NCBI GenBank assembly: GCA_012516075.1
Contig: JAAYXE010000031.1
Coordinates: 62,001-126,000, forward strand
DNA: 64,000 nucleotides
Source: Chloroflexota bacterium
Lineage (GTDB): Bacteria > Chloroflexota > Anaerolineae > Anaerolineales > UBA4823
Direction: 5' to 3'
Of this stretch, positions 52,033 through 60,991 are shown one piece after another; position 1 is the first letter of the stretch; every line of letters begins with the position of its first letter. A program made the position numbers and the translations under genes. Under the pieces are notes generated by a model. It made no database searches, was not told where the DNA came from, and saw nothing but the letters and a program-made list of their open reading frames with translations.

Positions 52033-53471
52033 CCTTTACTGGATTCCTCGACAGGTTGTGCAGCATTCTGTGAGGCGTGCACCCGCTCGATGACCAGCAG
52101 TCCGCCCAGGAAAATCCAGGCAAAGACGCTGGCACGAAAGCCCGAAAATCCGACATTGTAAACAAACGGCAGGAACCAGTCTCCCAGGAAGCCAGACACC
52201 AGCATGGCGGCCAGCCCTCCCAGGGCGCCGTGGATGTACGCACGGCTGAAACCATCCTGAACCACGGACAGCAGCCGGAAGGCCACCCGGACGATCTCTA
52301 CAACGAGCCAGATAAAAATGCTCAACCCCAGCAGACCCGTCTGGGCGATGATATCGACATAATTGCTGTGTGAATTGAACTTGACATACCAGCCCAGGAT
52401 GGGGTACAGGGGTGTGTAGTGATAGTAATTTGCCGGCCCCAGCCCCAGAATCGGGTTGGCTTTAATCAATTCAAACATGATCGGGTAGGTGGCCTGCCGG
52501 GAAAAAACTGTGTGCTGCTGGAACTGCTCCTGAACCCAGGCGTACAGAGTTGAAAAGTTGATTAACCCGCCAATGAAGATCATGGTGATCAATACATAGC
52601 GCCAGCGCGGAGACTTGAACCACATCACCGTCAGCAGAGCTCCCAGGGGAGGCATCCAGCCCGAGAACCAGCCGAAGGACTGGCGGATGTTCACGAACAG
52701 GGTGGCCAGTACCAGAACTCCCATGGCAATACGCCAGCGCAGCTTCAGGTCGTGGTTATATAAACACTGGCCAGCTGCCATGGCTACCAGAAAAATCCAG
52801 AACACACTTCCCAGGCTGCGCACGGAGACGAACACTGCGTCGCGAATGAAGTTCAACTCGAACAAGCGCACCACGATATAACTTGATGCCCATCCCAGGA
52901 ACAGACAGGTTAACTGGCGCAGCTGGGAAACATCGTGGATGCGGTTGCCTACCAGCAGGAAGATCCCCATAGGGAACACATACAGCGCCCAGGCTCCCAA
53001 CTGCGCGGCTAGGCTGGCGCCTTCTGAAGCGAGAATGACCCAGCGAATATTCCCGGCGAACAATGAAACTGTAGTCGCCAGTGCGAACAGCAGCGCCGGG
53101 GTGGTCGTCCGGGAGGGGAAAAAGCGCACCTCCCTTTCCAGCACCAGCATGCGCAGGATCCACAGTGCGATCAGGCCGCCGCTCAGCATGATCGTCAGGT
53201 TGAGTGGTACAGCGGTGCCAGTGCCCAGCACGAAACGGATCGACATGGAGAGGGGCACCAGGAGAAAAATCCCCCAATCCAGCCGGCGCATCAGCACAAT
53301 GGAGCCGATCATCACGGCGACGCCCAGCCCGACCAGCCAGGCCAGCTCTAGGGAAGCCTGCAGACCGGCAAAAATCGAAAGCAGCAGAATGCCCGCTACC
53401 AGAGCCTGTTTAAAGCGCGGGGCGTGCAGCACTTCGTTCTGCAGAAACGCAGGAATTGCAGGGCGTATCAC
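52029..53471 (-). CDS. O-antigen polymerase/ligase-like membrane protein (Wzy_C)
   Basis: A 480-residue protein with about eleven or twelve membrane segments and one large extracellular loop. The loop-and-helix motif SHSNYVDIIAQTGLLGL near 375 is the conserved His-containing signature of the Wzy/WaaL family. Starts with GTG at 53471 (overlap GTGA with the upstream GT2). It polymerises repeat units or joins glycan to an acceptor; the family cannot be split by sequence alone. Confidence 0.88.
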   Translation of the reverse strand: MIRPAIPAFLQNEVLHAPRFKQALVAGILLLSIFAGLQASLELAWLVGLGVAVMIGSIVLMRRLDWGIFLLVPLSMSIRFVLGTGTAVPLNLTIMLSGGLIALWILRMLVLEREVRFFPSRTTTPALLFALATTVSLFAGNIRWVILASEGASLAAQLGAWALYVFPMGIFLLVGNRIHDVSQLRQLTCLFLGWASSYIVVRLFELNFIRDAVFVSVRSLGSVFWIFLVAMAAGQCLYNHDLKLRWRIAMGVLVLATLFVNIRQSFGWFSGWMPPLGALLTVMWFKSPRWRYVLITMIFIGGLINFSTLYAWVQEQFQQHTVFSRQATYPIMFELIKANPILGLGPANYYHYTPLYPILGWYVKFNSHSNYVDIIAQTGLLGLSIFIWLVVEIVRVAFRLLSVVQDGFSRAYIHGALGGLAAMLVSGFLGDWFLPFVYNVGFSGFRASVFAWIFLGGLLVIERVHASQNAAQPVEESSKG

Positions 53472-54460
53472 GACTGCACCTTCACCGGTCCGTACTCACG
53501 CAGCCCCAGGTGGAAGCCTTCATAGATGTAGCTGCTCATCAACCAGCGGTATAACGGGCGCAGAATGCGGGGGTCTGGAATGAGCGCCTCGAATCCTCGC
53601 ACCAGCAGCCTCAAAACCCAGCGGAAAGGCTCCAGTGCAGTGACGGCATGAAACAGCTTGTTGATGATCAGTGCAGGAGGGTCCTGGCGGGAAATTGGAG
53701 CCTTATCGACCAGCATGGGCAGGTGATGAAACACACCGGGATATTTTTTCAGCAGCAGGACCGAAATCCGGGCTGCCTGGCGCATACGCTTGCAGAAAAT
53801 GTCCAGGTTTTTAACCGAGTAGTCATCGTGGTAGCAGACTGCTTTTCCGCTGCGCCGGAACTGGTAGCCTGCCTGCATGGCCCGGTAGCCGAAGTCAACA
53901 TCGCCCCACCAGGTGGGACCGTCGCCAGCCACATCCTGCATCATGCCCAGTTCAAAGAAATCTTCCCGCTCCACAGAGAGATTGTTGGTCGTGCATTCCG
54001 TAAAAGGGACAAAGCTGCCTTCCGGGCCGCTTTCGCGCGCGTCGAGCGTATAGGCGAAAATCCGGGCGAAGAGCGAGTCGTCGTTTTGAATAAAGGGTAA
54101 GCAGGTTCCCATGCCAACAATGCGCGGATAGCGCTGGTGCTCAGCGACCAGCCCGGCGATGTACCCCGGTTCGGGGAGGATGTCGTCGTCGATGAAGATC
54201 AGCAGGCTGCCGCTGCTTTCCTGCGCCCCACGGTTGCGCGCGGCTGCTGATCCCTGGTTTTGCTGGCGAATGTACCGCAGCGGGAAGGAGAACTGCGCGC
54301 GGGCAATTTCAGGGGTGCTGTCGGTTGAACCATCATCGACCACGACCACTTCAAAGCAGTCGTGGGACCAGGTCTGCAGTTCCAGAGCGGCCAGTGTTTT
54401 CTTCAGGGAAGCGATGCGGTTGTAGGTGGGGATGATTACGCTGACCTGTGGCTCAGTCAT
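53468..54460 (-). CDS. GT2-family glycosyltransferase
   Basis: A 330-residue GT-A enzyme: VSVIIPTYNRIASL at the N-terminus, VDDGSTDSTPEIA, an Asp-triplet metal site in FIDDDILPEP, and the WWGDVDFGYR acceptor segment (ED-like). It has one weak hydrophobic patch near the C-terminus. The start lies 6 bases downstream of the GT2 at 54467 and its TGA overlaps the Wzy-like gene. Donor unknown. Confidence 0.9.
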   Translation of the reverse strand: MTEPQVSVIIPTYNRIASLKKTLAALELQTWSHDCFEVVVVDDGSTDSTPEIARAQFSFPLRYIRQQNQGSAAARNRGAQESSGSLLIFIDDDILPEPGYIAGLVAEHQRYPRIVGMGTCLPFIQNDDSLFARIFAYTLDARESGPEGSFVPFTECTTNNLSVEREDFFELGMMQDVAGDGPTWWGDVDFGYRAMQAGYQFRRSGKAVCYHDDYSVKNLDIFCKRMRQAARISVLLLKKYPGVFHHLPMLVDKAPISRQDPPALIINKLFHAVTALEPFRWVLRLLVRGFEALIPDPRILRPLYRWLMSSYIYEGFHLGLREYGPVKVQS

Positions 54461-54466
54461 TGCGCC

Positions 54467-55441
54467 TCACTCTCGAAAGCAGACCCGGGCTACATCCGGC
54501 CCCATTTTGCCGAACCGGCCCAGAAAGAAATCCCGCAGGGCATACAGGTTGGCAGCCCGTTTGCGGCGGTAAATGTCGTTTTTGTATTCGCTTTTGATGC
54601 TCCAGGCAGAAATGGTGCGCAGGCTGCGCGCCAGCACCTGAATGAGGGCTGTGAACTTCCATATGCCCGGCGCATGCCGCCAGAAAAAAAGCAGGGTATT
54701 GCGCGTCATGTAGTAAGTGGTCGCCGGGGATGCCAGCCCCATGGCTGCCGAGACTTTGTGCCACATCAGGGCGGAGGGAACATACACCACACGGTAACCG
54801 GCCCGGCGAGCACGCAGATTTAAGTCAAGGTCGTCAAAATTGATGAAGTAATCGCTGTCCATCAGGCCGATCTTTTCCAGCACTTCGCGTTTGATCAATA
54901 CAGCGCAGGAATCGATATAGTCGGCCGGGTGGGGGGGCTGCCGTTCCAGTTCTTCACGGCTGACGCTTCTTCCCATGCTGCCGCGTTCAGCAGCGGCCTT
55001 TTTCCAGTGAATGCGATTTTCTCCGCCCCAGACGCGGTCCGCAGGGTCAAAATAAAACATCGTGGGACCAACGACACCAATCTGCGGGTCTGATTCAGCG
55101 ACCTCAACCAGGCGGGCAAGCATCTTTTTGTCCACCACGGTGTCGTTGTTCAGCAGGAAGATATAGTCTGCTTCCTGTTGTAAAGCACAGCGGATCCCCA
55201 CGTTGTTGCCTTCGGAATATCCCAGGTTCTCCCGGTTCTCAATGACCTCTACCTGCGGGAAGCGGCTGCGGATTAACTGCGGCGAGCCATCGGTGGAGCC
55301 GTTGTCCACCACCAGCACTTTGAGCGCTGGATATTCACTGTCCAGCAGAGATGCCAGGCAGTCCAGCGTGTACTCGGGCTGGTTCCAGTTCAGGATGACG
55401 GTGTAAACGGTCGGGCAGGTGGTGGGCATGGTTGGCTTCAC
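54467..55441 (-). CDS. GT2-family glycosyltransferase, WbbL-like
   Basis: A 324-residue GT-A enzyme: VILNWNQPEYTLDCL, VVDNGSTDGS, metal site LLNNDTVV, DSCAVLIKREVLEKIG, and NFDDLDLNLRARR. The first candidate start is a GTG at 55441, with an in-frame ATG at 55429; neither has a clear ribosome site, so the first four residues are uncertain. Similar in type to the enzyme at 50318 and probably handles a deoxyhexose. Confidence 0.89.
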   Translation of the reverse strand: MKPTMPTTCPTVYTVILNWNQPEYTLDCLASLLDSEYPALKVLVVDNGSTDGSPQLIRSRFPQVEVIENRENLGYSEGNNVGIRCALQQEADYIFLLNNDTVVDKKMLARLVEVAESDPQIGVVGPTMFYFDPADRVWGGENRIHWKKAAAERGSMGRSVSREELERQPPHPADYIDSCAVLIKREVLEKIGLMDSDYFINFDDLDLNLRARRAGYRVVYVPSALMWHKVSAAMGLASPATTYYMTRNTLLFFWRHAPGIWKFTALIQVLARSLRTISAWSIKSEYKNDIYRRKRAANLYALRDFFLGRFGKMGPDVARVCFRE

Positions 55442-55443
55442 TG

Positions 55444-56811
55444 CTACAGATACCCCAGCGCTCGCAGGCGCTCGGTCATCGCCGCGTCCGCTCTGGATGC
55501 AGGACGCACAGAGACGGCTGTTTTACGGGCCAGTTCTTCGTGAGCGCAGCGCAGCTCTTCAAACCGGCGGGCGATGGGCAGATCCGGCTGGTAGATATTA
55601 CGGCTTTCGCGCGGGTCCGCCTTCAGGTCATATAGAAGACGCTGATCGGGGTACTGGTTATCGTACATAAATTTGTACTGCTCGCTGCGCATGGCCATGC
55701 GGTATGCATTGGGCCACATAGATTCGGCAACAGCCACTTCCGCCGGATAATAGCCTTCCTGATGCAGGCGCAGCAGGCTGTGACCGAGCATCTCTCTGGG
55801 GATGCTCACGCCGGCAAGGTCCAGAAGGGTTGGGGCAATGTCCAGCAGGCTGACCTGACGTTCAATAACTCGCCTCGACTGGAGCTGGGGGATGCGGATG
55901 ATCAGCGGCACACGCAGGCTTTCATCGTAAAGCTGGTAGTGGCTCCAGCGCCCGTGTTCGTAGAATTCCTCGCCGTGATCGGACGTCACCACGAGCACAG
56001 TGTTGTCCCACTGTCTGCTGGAATGCAGGTGCCAGATCAACCGGCCAATCTGAGCATCGACGTAGCTCAGCGCCTGGCGGTACAGGTTCTTCAGACGGGC
56101 CACTTTTTCCGGCCCTGGATTCAAATAGCCGTGTTTCTGCGTGATGCGGTGGATCATCTGCAGATCCTGCCAGATCTCCGCTCTGGCCCGGGGGCTGTGC
56201 GCGGTGCGCAGAATGTGATAGGGCCAGTGGGCGTCCATAAAATGCGCCCAGACAAATGCCGGCTGATGGCGAGGCTGGTTGAGCCACTTGATAATCTGTT
56301 CCACCACCTGCTCTGCCGGGCAGGTCACCTCAGGGGGCAGGGTGTTGGCGGACAGGTGCTGCAGAGCCCACTGCACCACAGGACTGCACAGCAGGCGCTG
56401 CGCTCCCCGGATTTTTGCCCAGCGCGGGCCTGGGATACTGCCGTCCGGCTCACATTCAATGAAGGTATCAAACCCCCGGTCGAAGCCGTACATGCGGCCT
56501 ACCTGGGGATTGGTGGTAAATCCGGCCGTACGGTAGCCGCTGCGCTGCAGTGCCTCGCTCAGCGCTGGGCGTTCGGCAGCATACTGCTCCAGCGGCCCGC
56601 CGTACATGGAAGCATAAGTGGACGAGAGCAGAGCTGTCAGGGAGGGCCGTGTCCATCCACCGCAGGTGATCGCCTGGCGAAAGTCAAGCGCCCCGGTGGC
56701 TATCTGATCGATGTGTGGGGTTGGTGAGGGCTGATCTTCAGACGGTCCAAGATAGTCTGCTCGCCAGCAGTCGATGGTGAGCAAAATAATATCGGGAGGA
56801 TTACTCAACAT
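55444..56811 (-). CDS. Sulfatase-fold (alkaline phosphatase superfamily) hydrolase/transferase with Thr nucleophile
   Basis: A 455-residue protein. Metal ligands: IDCWRADYL near 14, TSDHGEEFYEHG near 300 and a later His/Lys pair. Formylglycine sulfatases have C/S-x-P-x-R at the active site; here the aligned stretch is TRPSLTALLSS, with Thr54 in the Cys position and Leu in place of Arg. A Thr nucleophile is used by phosphoethanolamine and glycerophosphate transferases of the same fold, and many bacterial 'sulfatases' have this form. The start at 56811 overlaps the stop of the next sulfatase-like gene by 11 bases; the open frame to 56979 is rejected. No signal peptide or membrane anchor is seen, so it would act in the cytoplasm unless exported by another route. 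C-terminus ends in RLRALGYL. Confidence 0.88.
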   Translation of the reverse strand: MLSNPPDIILLTIDCWRADYLGPSEDQPSPTPHIDQIATGALDFRQAITCGGWTRPSLTALLSSTYASMYGGPLEQYAAERPALSEALQRSGYRTAGFTTNPQVGRMYGFDRGFDTFIECEPDGSIPGPRWAKIRGAQRLLCSPVVQWALQHLSANTLPPEVTCPAEQVVEQIIKWLNQPRHQPAFVWAHFMDAHWPYHILRTAHSPRARAEIWQDLQMIHRITQKHGYLNPGPEKVARLKNLYRQALSYVDAQIGRLIWHLHSSRQWDNTVLVVTSDHGEEFYEHGRWSHYQLYDESLRVPLIIRIPQLQSRRVIERQVSLLDIAPTLLDLAGVSIPREMLGHSLLRLHQEGYYPAEVAVAESMWPNAYRMAMRSEQYKFMYDNQYPDQRLLYDLKADPRESRNIYQPDLPIARRFEELRCAHEELARKTAVSVRPASRADAAMTERLRALGYL

Positions 56812-58135
56812 AACCAAGACCTCGCAGCCGTTCGAGCAGTTCTGGTTCCAGCTCAAGGCTGCTTTCCTCTTCGTGGCCGTTGGATTTTGATTTACGCACC
56901 ATTTCCAGGTGTTCCTGAAGCACACGATAAAAATTTTCCGCGATACTGGCTTCCTGCGCAGCCAGGTCAACCTTTTCACCCGGATCCTGTTCCAGGTTGA
57001 AAAGCATGCCCTTATCGGCGTTTACATCCAGGATATATTTCCAGCAGCCGCTGCGGATCGAAAGGAACTGGTTGTGCGGGCTTTCAGTAATGGCCGGGCG
57101 AGGCTCCGGTCGAGTTTCTCCCCAGATAAACGGCAGCAGGCTTTCGCCAAAAAGCCGGGTCTCTGGCCCTGGAGCCGCCTGGGCAAGCTCAATAAACGTA
57201 GGCACCAGATCGATCAGGCGTACCTGTTCCGCACAGTGCTTTTTAAACGGTCTGGATAATTCTTCAGGAGGCAGCACGATCAGCGGGACATGGATCAGCT
57301 CTTCGTATGGTGTGGGGTGATGGAACAGGCGGCCGTGCTCCAGGAATTCTTCTCCGTGGTCGGCAGTGATGAAGATCCAGCTGTTCTTCCGCAGGCCCTG
57401 CGCCTTCAGACGCTCCACAAAGGCGCCGATGTGCTGGTCGGTATAGCGCACGGATTCACGGTATTGTTCCACCAGCTCCTGGATTTCGTCCTGGGAAAGC
57501 TGGGGCCGGTCGGCGACCAGCCGCGGGCGAATTTTCAGGTCCTTCTGGCGCTGCTGGCGTATTTTGGGATTCCAGGAGAATTTTTGGATCCAGTATGGCC
57601 AGTGGGTGTCCATCAGGTGCACCCACATAAAGAACGGTGAATTAAGACCCGTCAGAGCGCGCTGCGCGTTCTCGAAAACCAGTTCTGCCGGCAGCGCCCG
57701 GGGCCAGATCAGCGGCCATCCCAGCCGTTTTGTAACCTGGTTGATCAGGCGCAGCCAGATCCGGCGCTGGTAGACTGCTTCAGGCCGGCAGTCATCGTAA
57801 ACGTCAAAGCCGCGCTGCCAGCCAAAGGCTTGCGAGAGATACAGGTTTGAGGTGATCCCTGCTGTGGTGTAGCCGCTGTCTTTCAGGATCTGCTGCACCA
57901 CAGGTCGGGAGGGAGAAAGCTTCTGTTCGCCGCCGTGTAGGGAGGCATAGGTTGAACTCAGCATCGCGCTCATCGAGACCCGCGTGGAGGGGCCCTGAGC
58001 GATGACCTGGCTGAACACCACTCCCTCGTTGGCCAGGCGGTCCAGGTTGGGGGTCAGGGATGGCTTACCAGGCTGGGGGCCTACATGGTCGTAGCGCAGG
58101 CTGTCTGAGACGATGAGGAATATATTGGGGCGCAT
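56801..58135 (-). CDS. Sulfatase-fold hydrolase/transferase, paralogue of its neighbour
   Basis: A 444-residue relative of the 55444-56811 protein. It begins MRPNIFLIVSDSLRYDHVG with the first metal Asp; Thr51 in STRVSMSAMLSS lies where formylglycine sulfatases have Cys, and Met replaces the Arg. TADHGEEFLEHGRLFHH supplies more metal ligands. There is no signal peptide. The ATG at 58135 is one base from the nucleotidyltransferase stop; a longer frame to 58219 is that gene read in another frame. Ends RLRGLGYVE. The substrate may be a phosphate, phosphonate or sulfate ester of the glycan or of a lipid-linked intermediate; not resolved. Confidence 0.88.
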   Translation of the reverse strand: MRPNIFLIVSDSLRYDHVGPQPGKPSLTPNLDRLANEGVVFSQVIAQGPSTRVSMSAMLSSTYASLHGGEQKLSPSRPVVQQILKDSGYTTAGITSNLYLSQAFGWQRGFDVYDDCRPEAVYQRRIWLRLINQVTKRLGWPLIWPRALPAELVFENAQRALTGLNSPFFMWVHLMDTHWPYWIQKFSWNPKIRQQRQKDLKIRPRLVADRPQLSQDEIQELVEQYRESVRYTDQHIGAFVERLKAQGLRKNSWIFITADHGEEFLEHGRLFHHPTPYEELIHVPLIVLPPEELSRPFKKHCAEQVRLIDLVPTFIELAQAAPGPETRLFGESLLPFIWGETRPEPRPAITESPHNQFLSIRSGCWKYILDVNADKGMLFNLEQDPGEKVDLAAQEASIAENFYRVLQEHLEMVRKSKSNGHEEESSLELEPELLERLRGLGYVE

Positions 58136-58136
58136 A

Positions 58137-58889
58137 TCAGCCGCGATACCTCCCTTCCAGTTCGACGATTTCTTCATAAGTCCCCAGATCTGCATAAGAG
58201 CCACCAGGTACCACCACACTCCGGAATGGCATCCCCTGCGAGATGGCGTTGTTCATAATCCGGGCAAAGTCGGCGATGCCTTCGCTGTTTACGGAATGGT
58301 GCAGGAATTCGGTAAAAGCCGGCCGCCAGGCAATGCAGCCCCAGGCATACTTGAGATCCGTTTGAGCCGGTTTGTCGATGATCTGGCGGACTCTGCCGCT
58401 CTCATCAAAGTCGACCATGCCGAATTTGTGCGGGCGGGTGACTGTGAACAGGCCCAGGATCACCTGGTCTTCGGGGGCGGCTGCCTGGAGCAGGCAGCGG
58501 AAAACATCGATAGGCTCCATAATGGTGTCGGCCATGCCGAACAGCACCGTTTTTCCGCACACCAGGTGATAAGCTGAGTCGAGGGCGTGCGCCAGACCCG
58601 GTGATGTAGACCCATTTGCATCAGTCAGACTCTCCTGCACCACATAGGAGAACTGGCAGTTGAACCGCCGCCCGCTTCCAAAATAGCCAATGAGCTGGTG
58701 TTTGGTCTCGTTAATCACGAAGACGATGTCTTTTACATCCGAAGCGATGAGGTTTTCAACGACAAACTGGGTCAGCGGCTTGTAGCGATTATCACGAATG
58801 ATGGGATAGAGCTCTTTCGGATAGGGCAGGTTCAGTCGAGTGCCTTTCCCCGCGGCGGGTATCAGGCCGATCACCGGTTCACTATACAT
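58137..58889 (-). CDS. Sugar-phosphate nucleotidyltransferase
   Basis: A 250-residue nucleotidyltransferase of the glucose-1-phosphate thymidylyltransferase type. The N-terminal PAAGKGTRL motif binds the nucleotide; KELYPI and the FGMADTI segment follow, and KPAQTDLKYAWG lies near 180. It makes dTDP- or UDP-sugar from sugar-1-phosphate and NTP. AAGGAG sits ahead of the ATG. The later steps of a full dTDP-rhamnose pathway (RfbB, RfbC, RfbD) are not in the window, so they may be encoded elsewhere. Confidence 0.88.
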   Translation of the reverse strand: MYSEPVIGLIPAAGKGTRLNLPYPKELYPIIRDNRYKPLTQFVVENLIASDVKDIVFVINETKHQLIGYFGSGRRFNCQFSYVVQESLTDANGSTSPGLAHALDSAYHLVCGKTVLFGMADTIMEPIDVFRCLLQAAAPEDQVILGLFTVTRPHKFGMVDFDESGRVRQIIDKPAQTDLKYAWGCIAWRPAFTEFLHHSVNSEGIADFARIMNNAISQGMPFRSVVVPGGSYADLGTYEEIVELEGRYRG

Positions 58890-58956
58890 GGCATCTCCTT
58901 CTCTCGCCGCACAGCGGCATGGCGGCCTTGAGCCAGAACGAAACAGAGGCCGTGTT

Positions 58957-58972
58957 CAGGTCATCAGACCTG
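58957..58972. repeat. Small hairpin between GT2 and nucleotidyltransferase genes
   Basis: CAGGTC-ATCA-GACCTG, a 6-base-pair stem with a 4-base loop, in the 116-base gap ahead of the nucleotidyltransferase. No T-run follows on the minus strand; function unknown. The rest of the gap shows no other clear signal. Confidence 0.4.
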
Positions 58973-59005
58973 CGCCGGCCCTGAGCGCGCATCAGTTTAC
59001 AGGGA

Positions 59006-59971
59006 CTATTCCGGGATAGACAGGGGATAGTCGGGCAGGCAGGGGCGAATGGCTTTACTGCGAACCCGTTTTCTCTTGGCGAGCACTTCCGGCAGGCGTA
59101 CGATCAGGTCACCAAGCGCCAGAAGATATGCTCCAAGCCGCCGGTGTCTGATCACATGGCGGAGCAGGGCCAATTCTTCAACCAGCAGATGGCGAGCATC
59201 GCGCAGCATGCAGTGCGCGCAGTCATCTGCCAGGATCATCTGCCAGCGGTTGCGAATCGTGTGGCGGGCAGCAAACGCTGTGAGATGGTTTTTCTGGGGG
59301 TCGCCGACGTGATAAGCGACTGCCTCAGGGACATACAGGCAGTCCCAGCCCTGCAGGCGGCCGCGCCAGTCCAGGTCGATGTCCTCATACCAGGTGAAAA
59401 AGCTCTCGTCGAAATACTTCCCATCGATGGCAATCTCGTCCAGCATTTCACGCCGGTAGAGAGCCAGGGCGCCCATCGCTCCAAACACAAGGGCCTGTTG
59501 ATCGTACTGGCCGTGGTCATGTTCGCCGCCGCCCCGGTGCTTGGGCATGCGCCGGCGGCTGAGGAGCAGGCCGGCATTGTCGATTTCGCTGCTCTTCTGC
59601 CCGTCCAGGCTCATGCGCAGCAGCTTGCCCGATACCGTCCCTACCCGGGGGTACCGCTCCATGGCACAGACCATGTGCCAGATGGTATCAGGCAGCAGCT
59701 GGATGTCGAAGTTAAGGGGCATCAGGTACCGGCCCCGCGCGGCCTGCATGCCGAGATTCTGCCCGGCAGCAAACCCCAGATTCGTCTTGCTGCGGATAAT
59801 CTGCACCCACGGCAGACGAGCGGCTGCCGGGAGGGAGTCGTCCCGCGAGGCATTGTCGACCACGATGACTTCGAAGTCTCGCCAGCGCTGCTGTTCCAGC
59901 GAGGACAGGCAGCGGGCGAGCAGAGGGCCAGCGTTGAAGTTGACGATCACAACAGATACGGTGGGCGCCAT
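59006..59971 (-). CDS. GT2-family glycosyltransferase
   Basis: A 321-residue GT-A enzyme: VSVVIVNFNAGPLLARCL, VVDNASRDDS, metal-site variant PLNFDIQL, and TWYEDIDLDWRGR as the acceptor/base segment. The C-terminal 70 residues are Arg/His rich and partly hydrophobic (LGAYLLALGDLIVRLPEVL), perhaps binding the membrane edge. Like the 50318 enzyme it is of the rhamnosyltransferase-type group. Lies 10 bases after the next GT2 gene. Confidence 0.89.
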   Translation of the reverse strand: MAPTVSVVIVNFNAGPLLARCLSSLEQQRWRDFEVIVVDNASRDDSLPAAARLPWVQIIRSKTNLGFAAGQNLGMQAARGRYLMPLNFDIQLLPDTIWHMVCAMERYPRVGTVSGKLLRMSLDGQKSSEIDNAGLLLSRRRMPKHRGGGEHDHGQYDQQALVFGAMGALALYRREMLDEIAIDGKYFDESFFTWYEDIDLDWRGRLQGWDCLYVPEAVAYHVGDPQKNHLTAFAARHTIRNRWQMILADDCAHCMLRDARHLLVEELALLRHVIRHRRLGAYLLALGDLIVRLPEVLAKRKRVRSKAIRPCLPDYPLSIPE

Positions 59972-59981
59972 TCCTTAGTAG

Positions 59982-60941
59982 TTAACCCCCAGGATCCTGC
60001 CACTGACGCAGTGCAGGGTTTACTTTCAAACCACGCGTAACCCATAAGCCCTGCAGCTTTCCCCACAGATTGCCGCTTTCCGCCACGAACCACAGCAGGG
60101 GCTGGGCCAGGTATTTGCGGTCCCGGCGCCACAGGCTGCGGACCAGGCGGAAAAGAAATGAACGCAGGTAGGTCAACAGGGCAATCCCCTGTTTGCCGAT
60201 CTGACGTACCTGGTAGCGAAGGGTGCGTGGATATCCGGCGTGCTGCTGGTACATGGCATCCAGGAAGACCTCCCCAAAACCATGACGGCGGTACTGCCGG
60301 AACATGCTCTTCAGGTTAGAGCGGTGGTGATGAAACACCACCGCTGCAGTGGAATAACAAACACAGTCTGGATGATCAAGCTGCAGCCGCCATGCAAGGT
60401 CGATATCGGCCCCGGTGTACAGGTTCTCATTGAACCCACCGGCGGAGTCGAAGGCCGTTTTACGGAACGCTGCATTGGCGGTCAGGAGCGGGCGTAAAAA
60501 CTGCCCCGGCGCCTGGTGATAATTTCCCAGCGAACTCACCTCGCCGAGAAACGCCTCCACCAGATTGGAAGGCGGGCTGTCTTTTACCATGCCGCCCACA
60601 GCCAGAATGTGAGGGTCTGAAAAGGGTTTTACGAGCTGTGAAATCCAGTCGGGTGCCGGCTGGCAGTCCGCATCTGTGAAGGCCAGGATTTCCCCGCGCG
60701 CGCATCGGGCTCCCTGATTGCGGCTGGCATAGGAACTCTGCACTTCCCTCTGGTGAAGCAGCGTTACGCGTGAATAGGCAGAAACCAGCCGGGGGGTCGC
60801 GTCGCTGGAGTTGTTGTCCACCACGATGATTTCGTAGTGATCCTGGGGATAATCCTGAGCCAGAAGAGCTTCCAGGCAGTCCCGGATCGTCCGGCTGCCG
60901 TTGTATACCGGGACGATCACGCTTACCGTGAAGGGTGCCAT
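59982..60941 (-). CDS. GT2-family glycosyltransferase
   Basis: A 319-residue GT-A enzyme: VSVIVPVYNGSRTIRDCL, VVDNNSSDATPRL, metal site FTDADCQP and the ENLYTGADIDLAWRLQ segment. The TDAD and QxxRW-like layout resembles glycosyltransferases that work on lipid-linked glycans. AGGA lies seven bases ahead of the ATG. Donor unknown. Confidence 0.9.
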   Translation of the reverse strand: MAPFTVSVIVPVYNGSRTIRDCLEALLAQDYPQDHYEIIVVDNNSSDATPRLVSAYSRVTLLHQREVQSSYASRNQGARCARGEILAFTDADCQPAPDWISQLVKPFSDPHILAVGGMVKDSPPSNLVEAFLGEVSSLGNYHQAPGQFLRPLLTANAAFRKTAFDSAGGFNENLYTGADIDLAWRLQLDHPDCVCYSTAAVVFHHHRSNLKSMFRQYRRHGFGEVFLDAMYQQHAGYPRTLRYQVRQIGKQGIALLTYLRSFLFRLVRSLWRRDRKYLAQPLLWFVAESGNLWGKLQGLWVTRGLKVNPALRQWQDPGG

Positions 60942-60991
60942 TGTGTTTCCTGGAGAGAGCGACTGTCGGTGACAGGAAGGTTGTCTGCGAG

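Noticed and set aside
56812..56979. Signal-like N-terminal extension of the sulfatase-fold protein
   Set aside because: The extra residues overlap the neighbouring gene and match nothing; the overlap ATG at 56811 gives the usual family start.
58957..58972. Intrinsic terminator ahead of the nucleotidyltransferase gene
   Set aside because: The hairpin has no T-run after it on the minus strand, so it is listed only as a hairpin.
59700..59740. Loss of the metal-binding motif in the GT2 at 59006 (NFD instead of DxD)
   Set aside because: N-x-D is the usual form in WbbL-type glycosyltransferases and also occurs in the enzymes at 50318 (NSD) and 54467 (NND).
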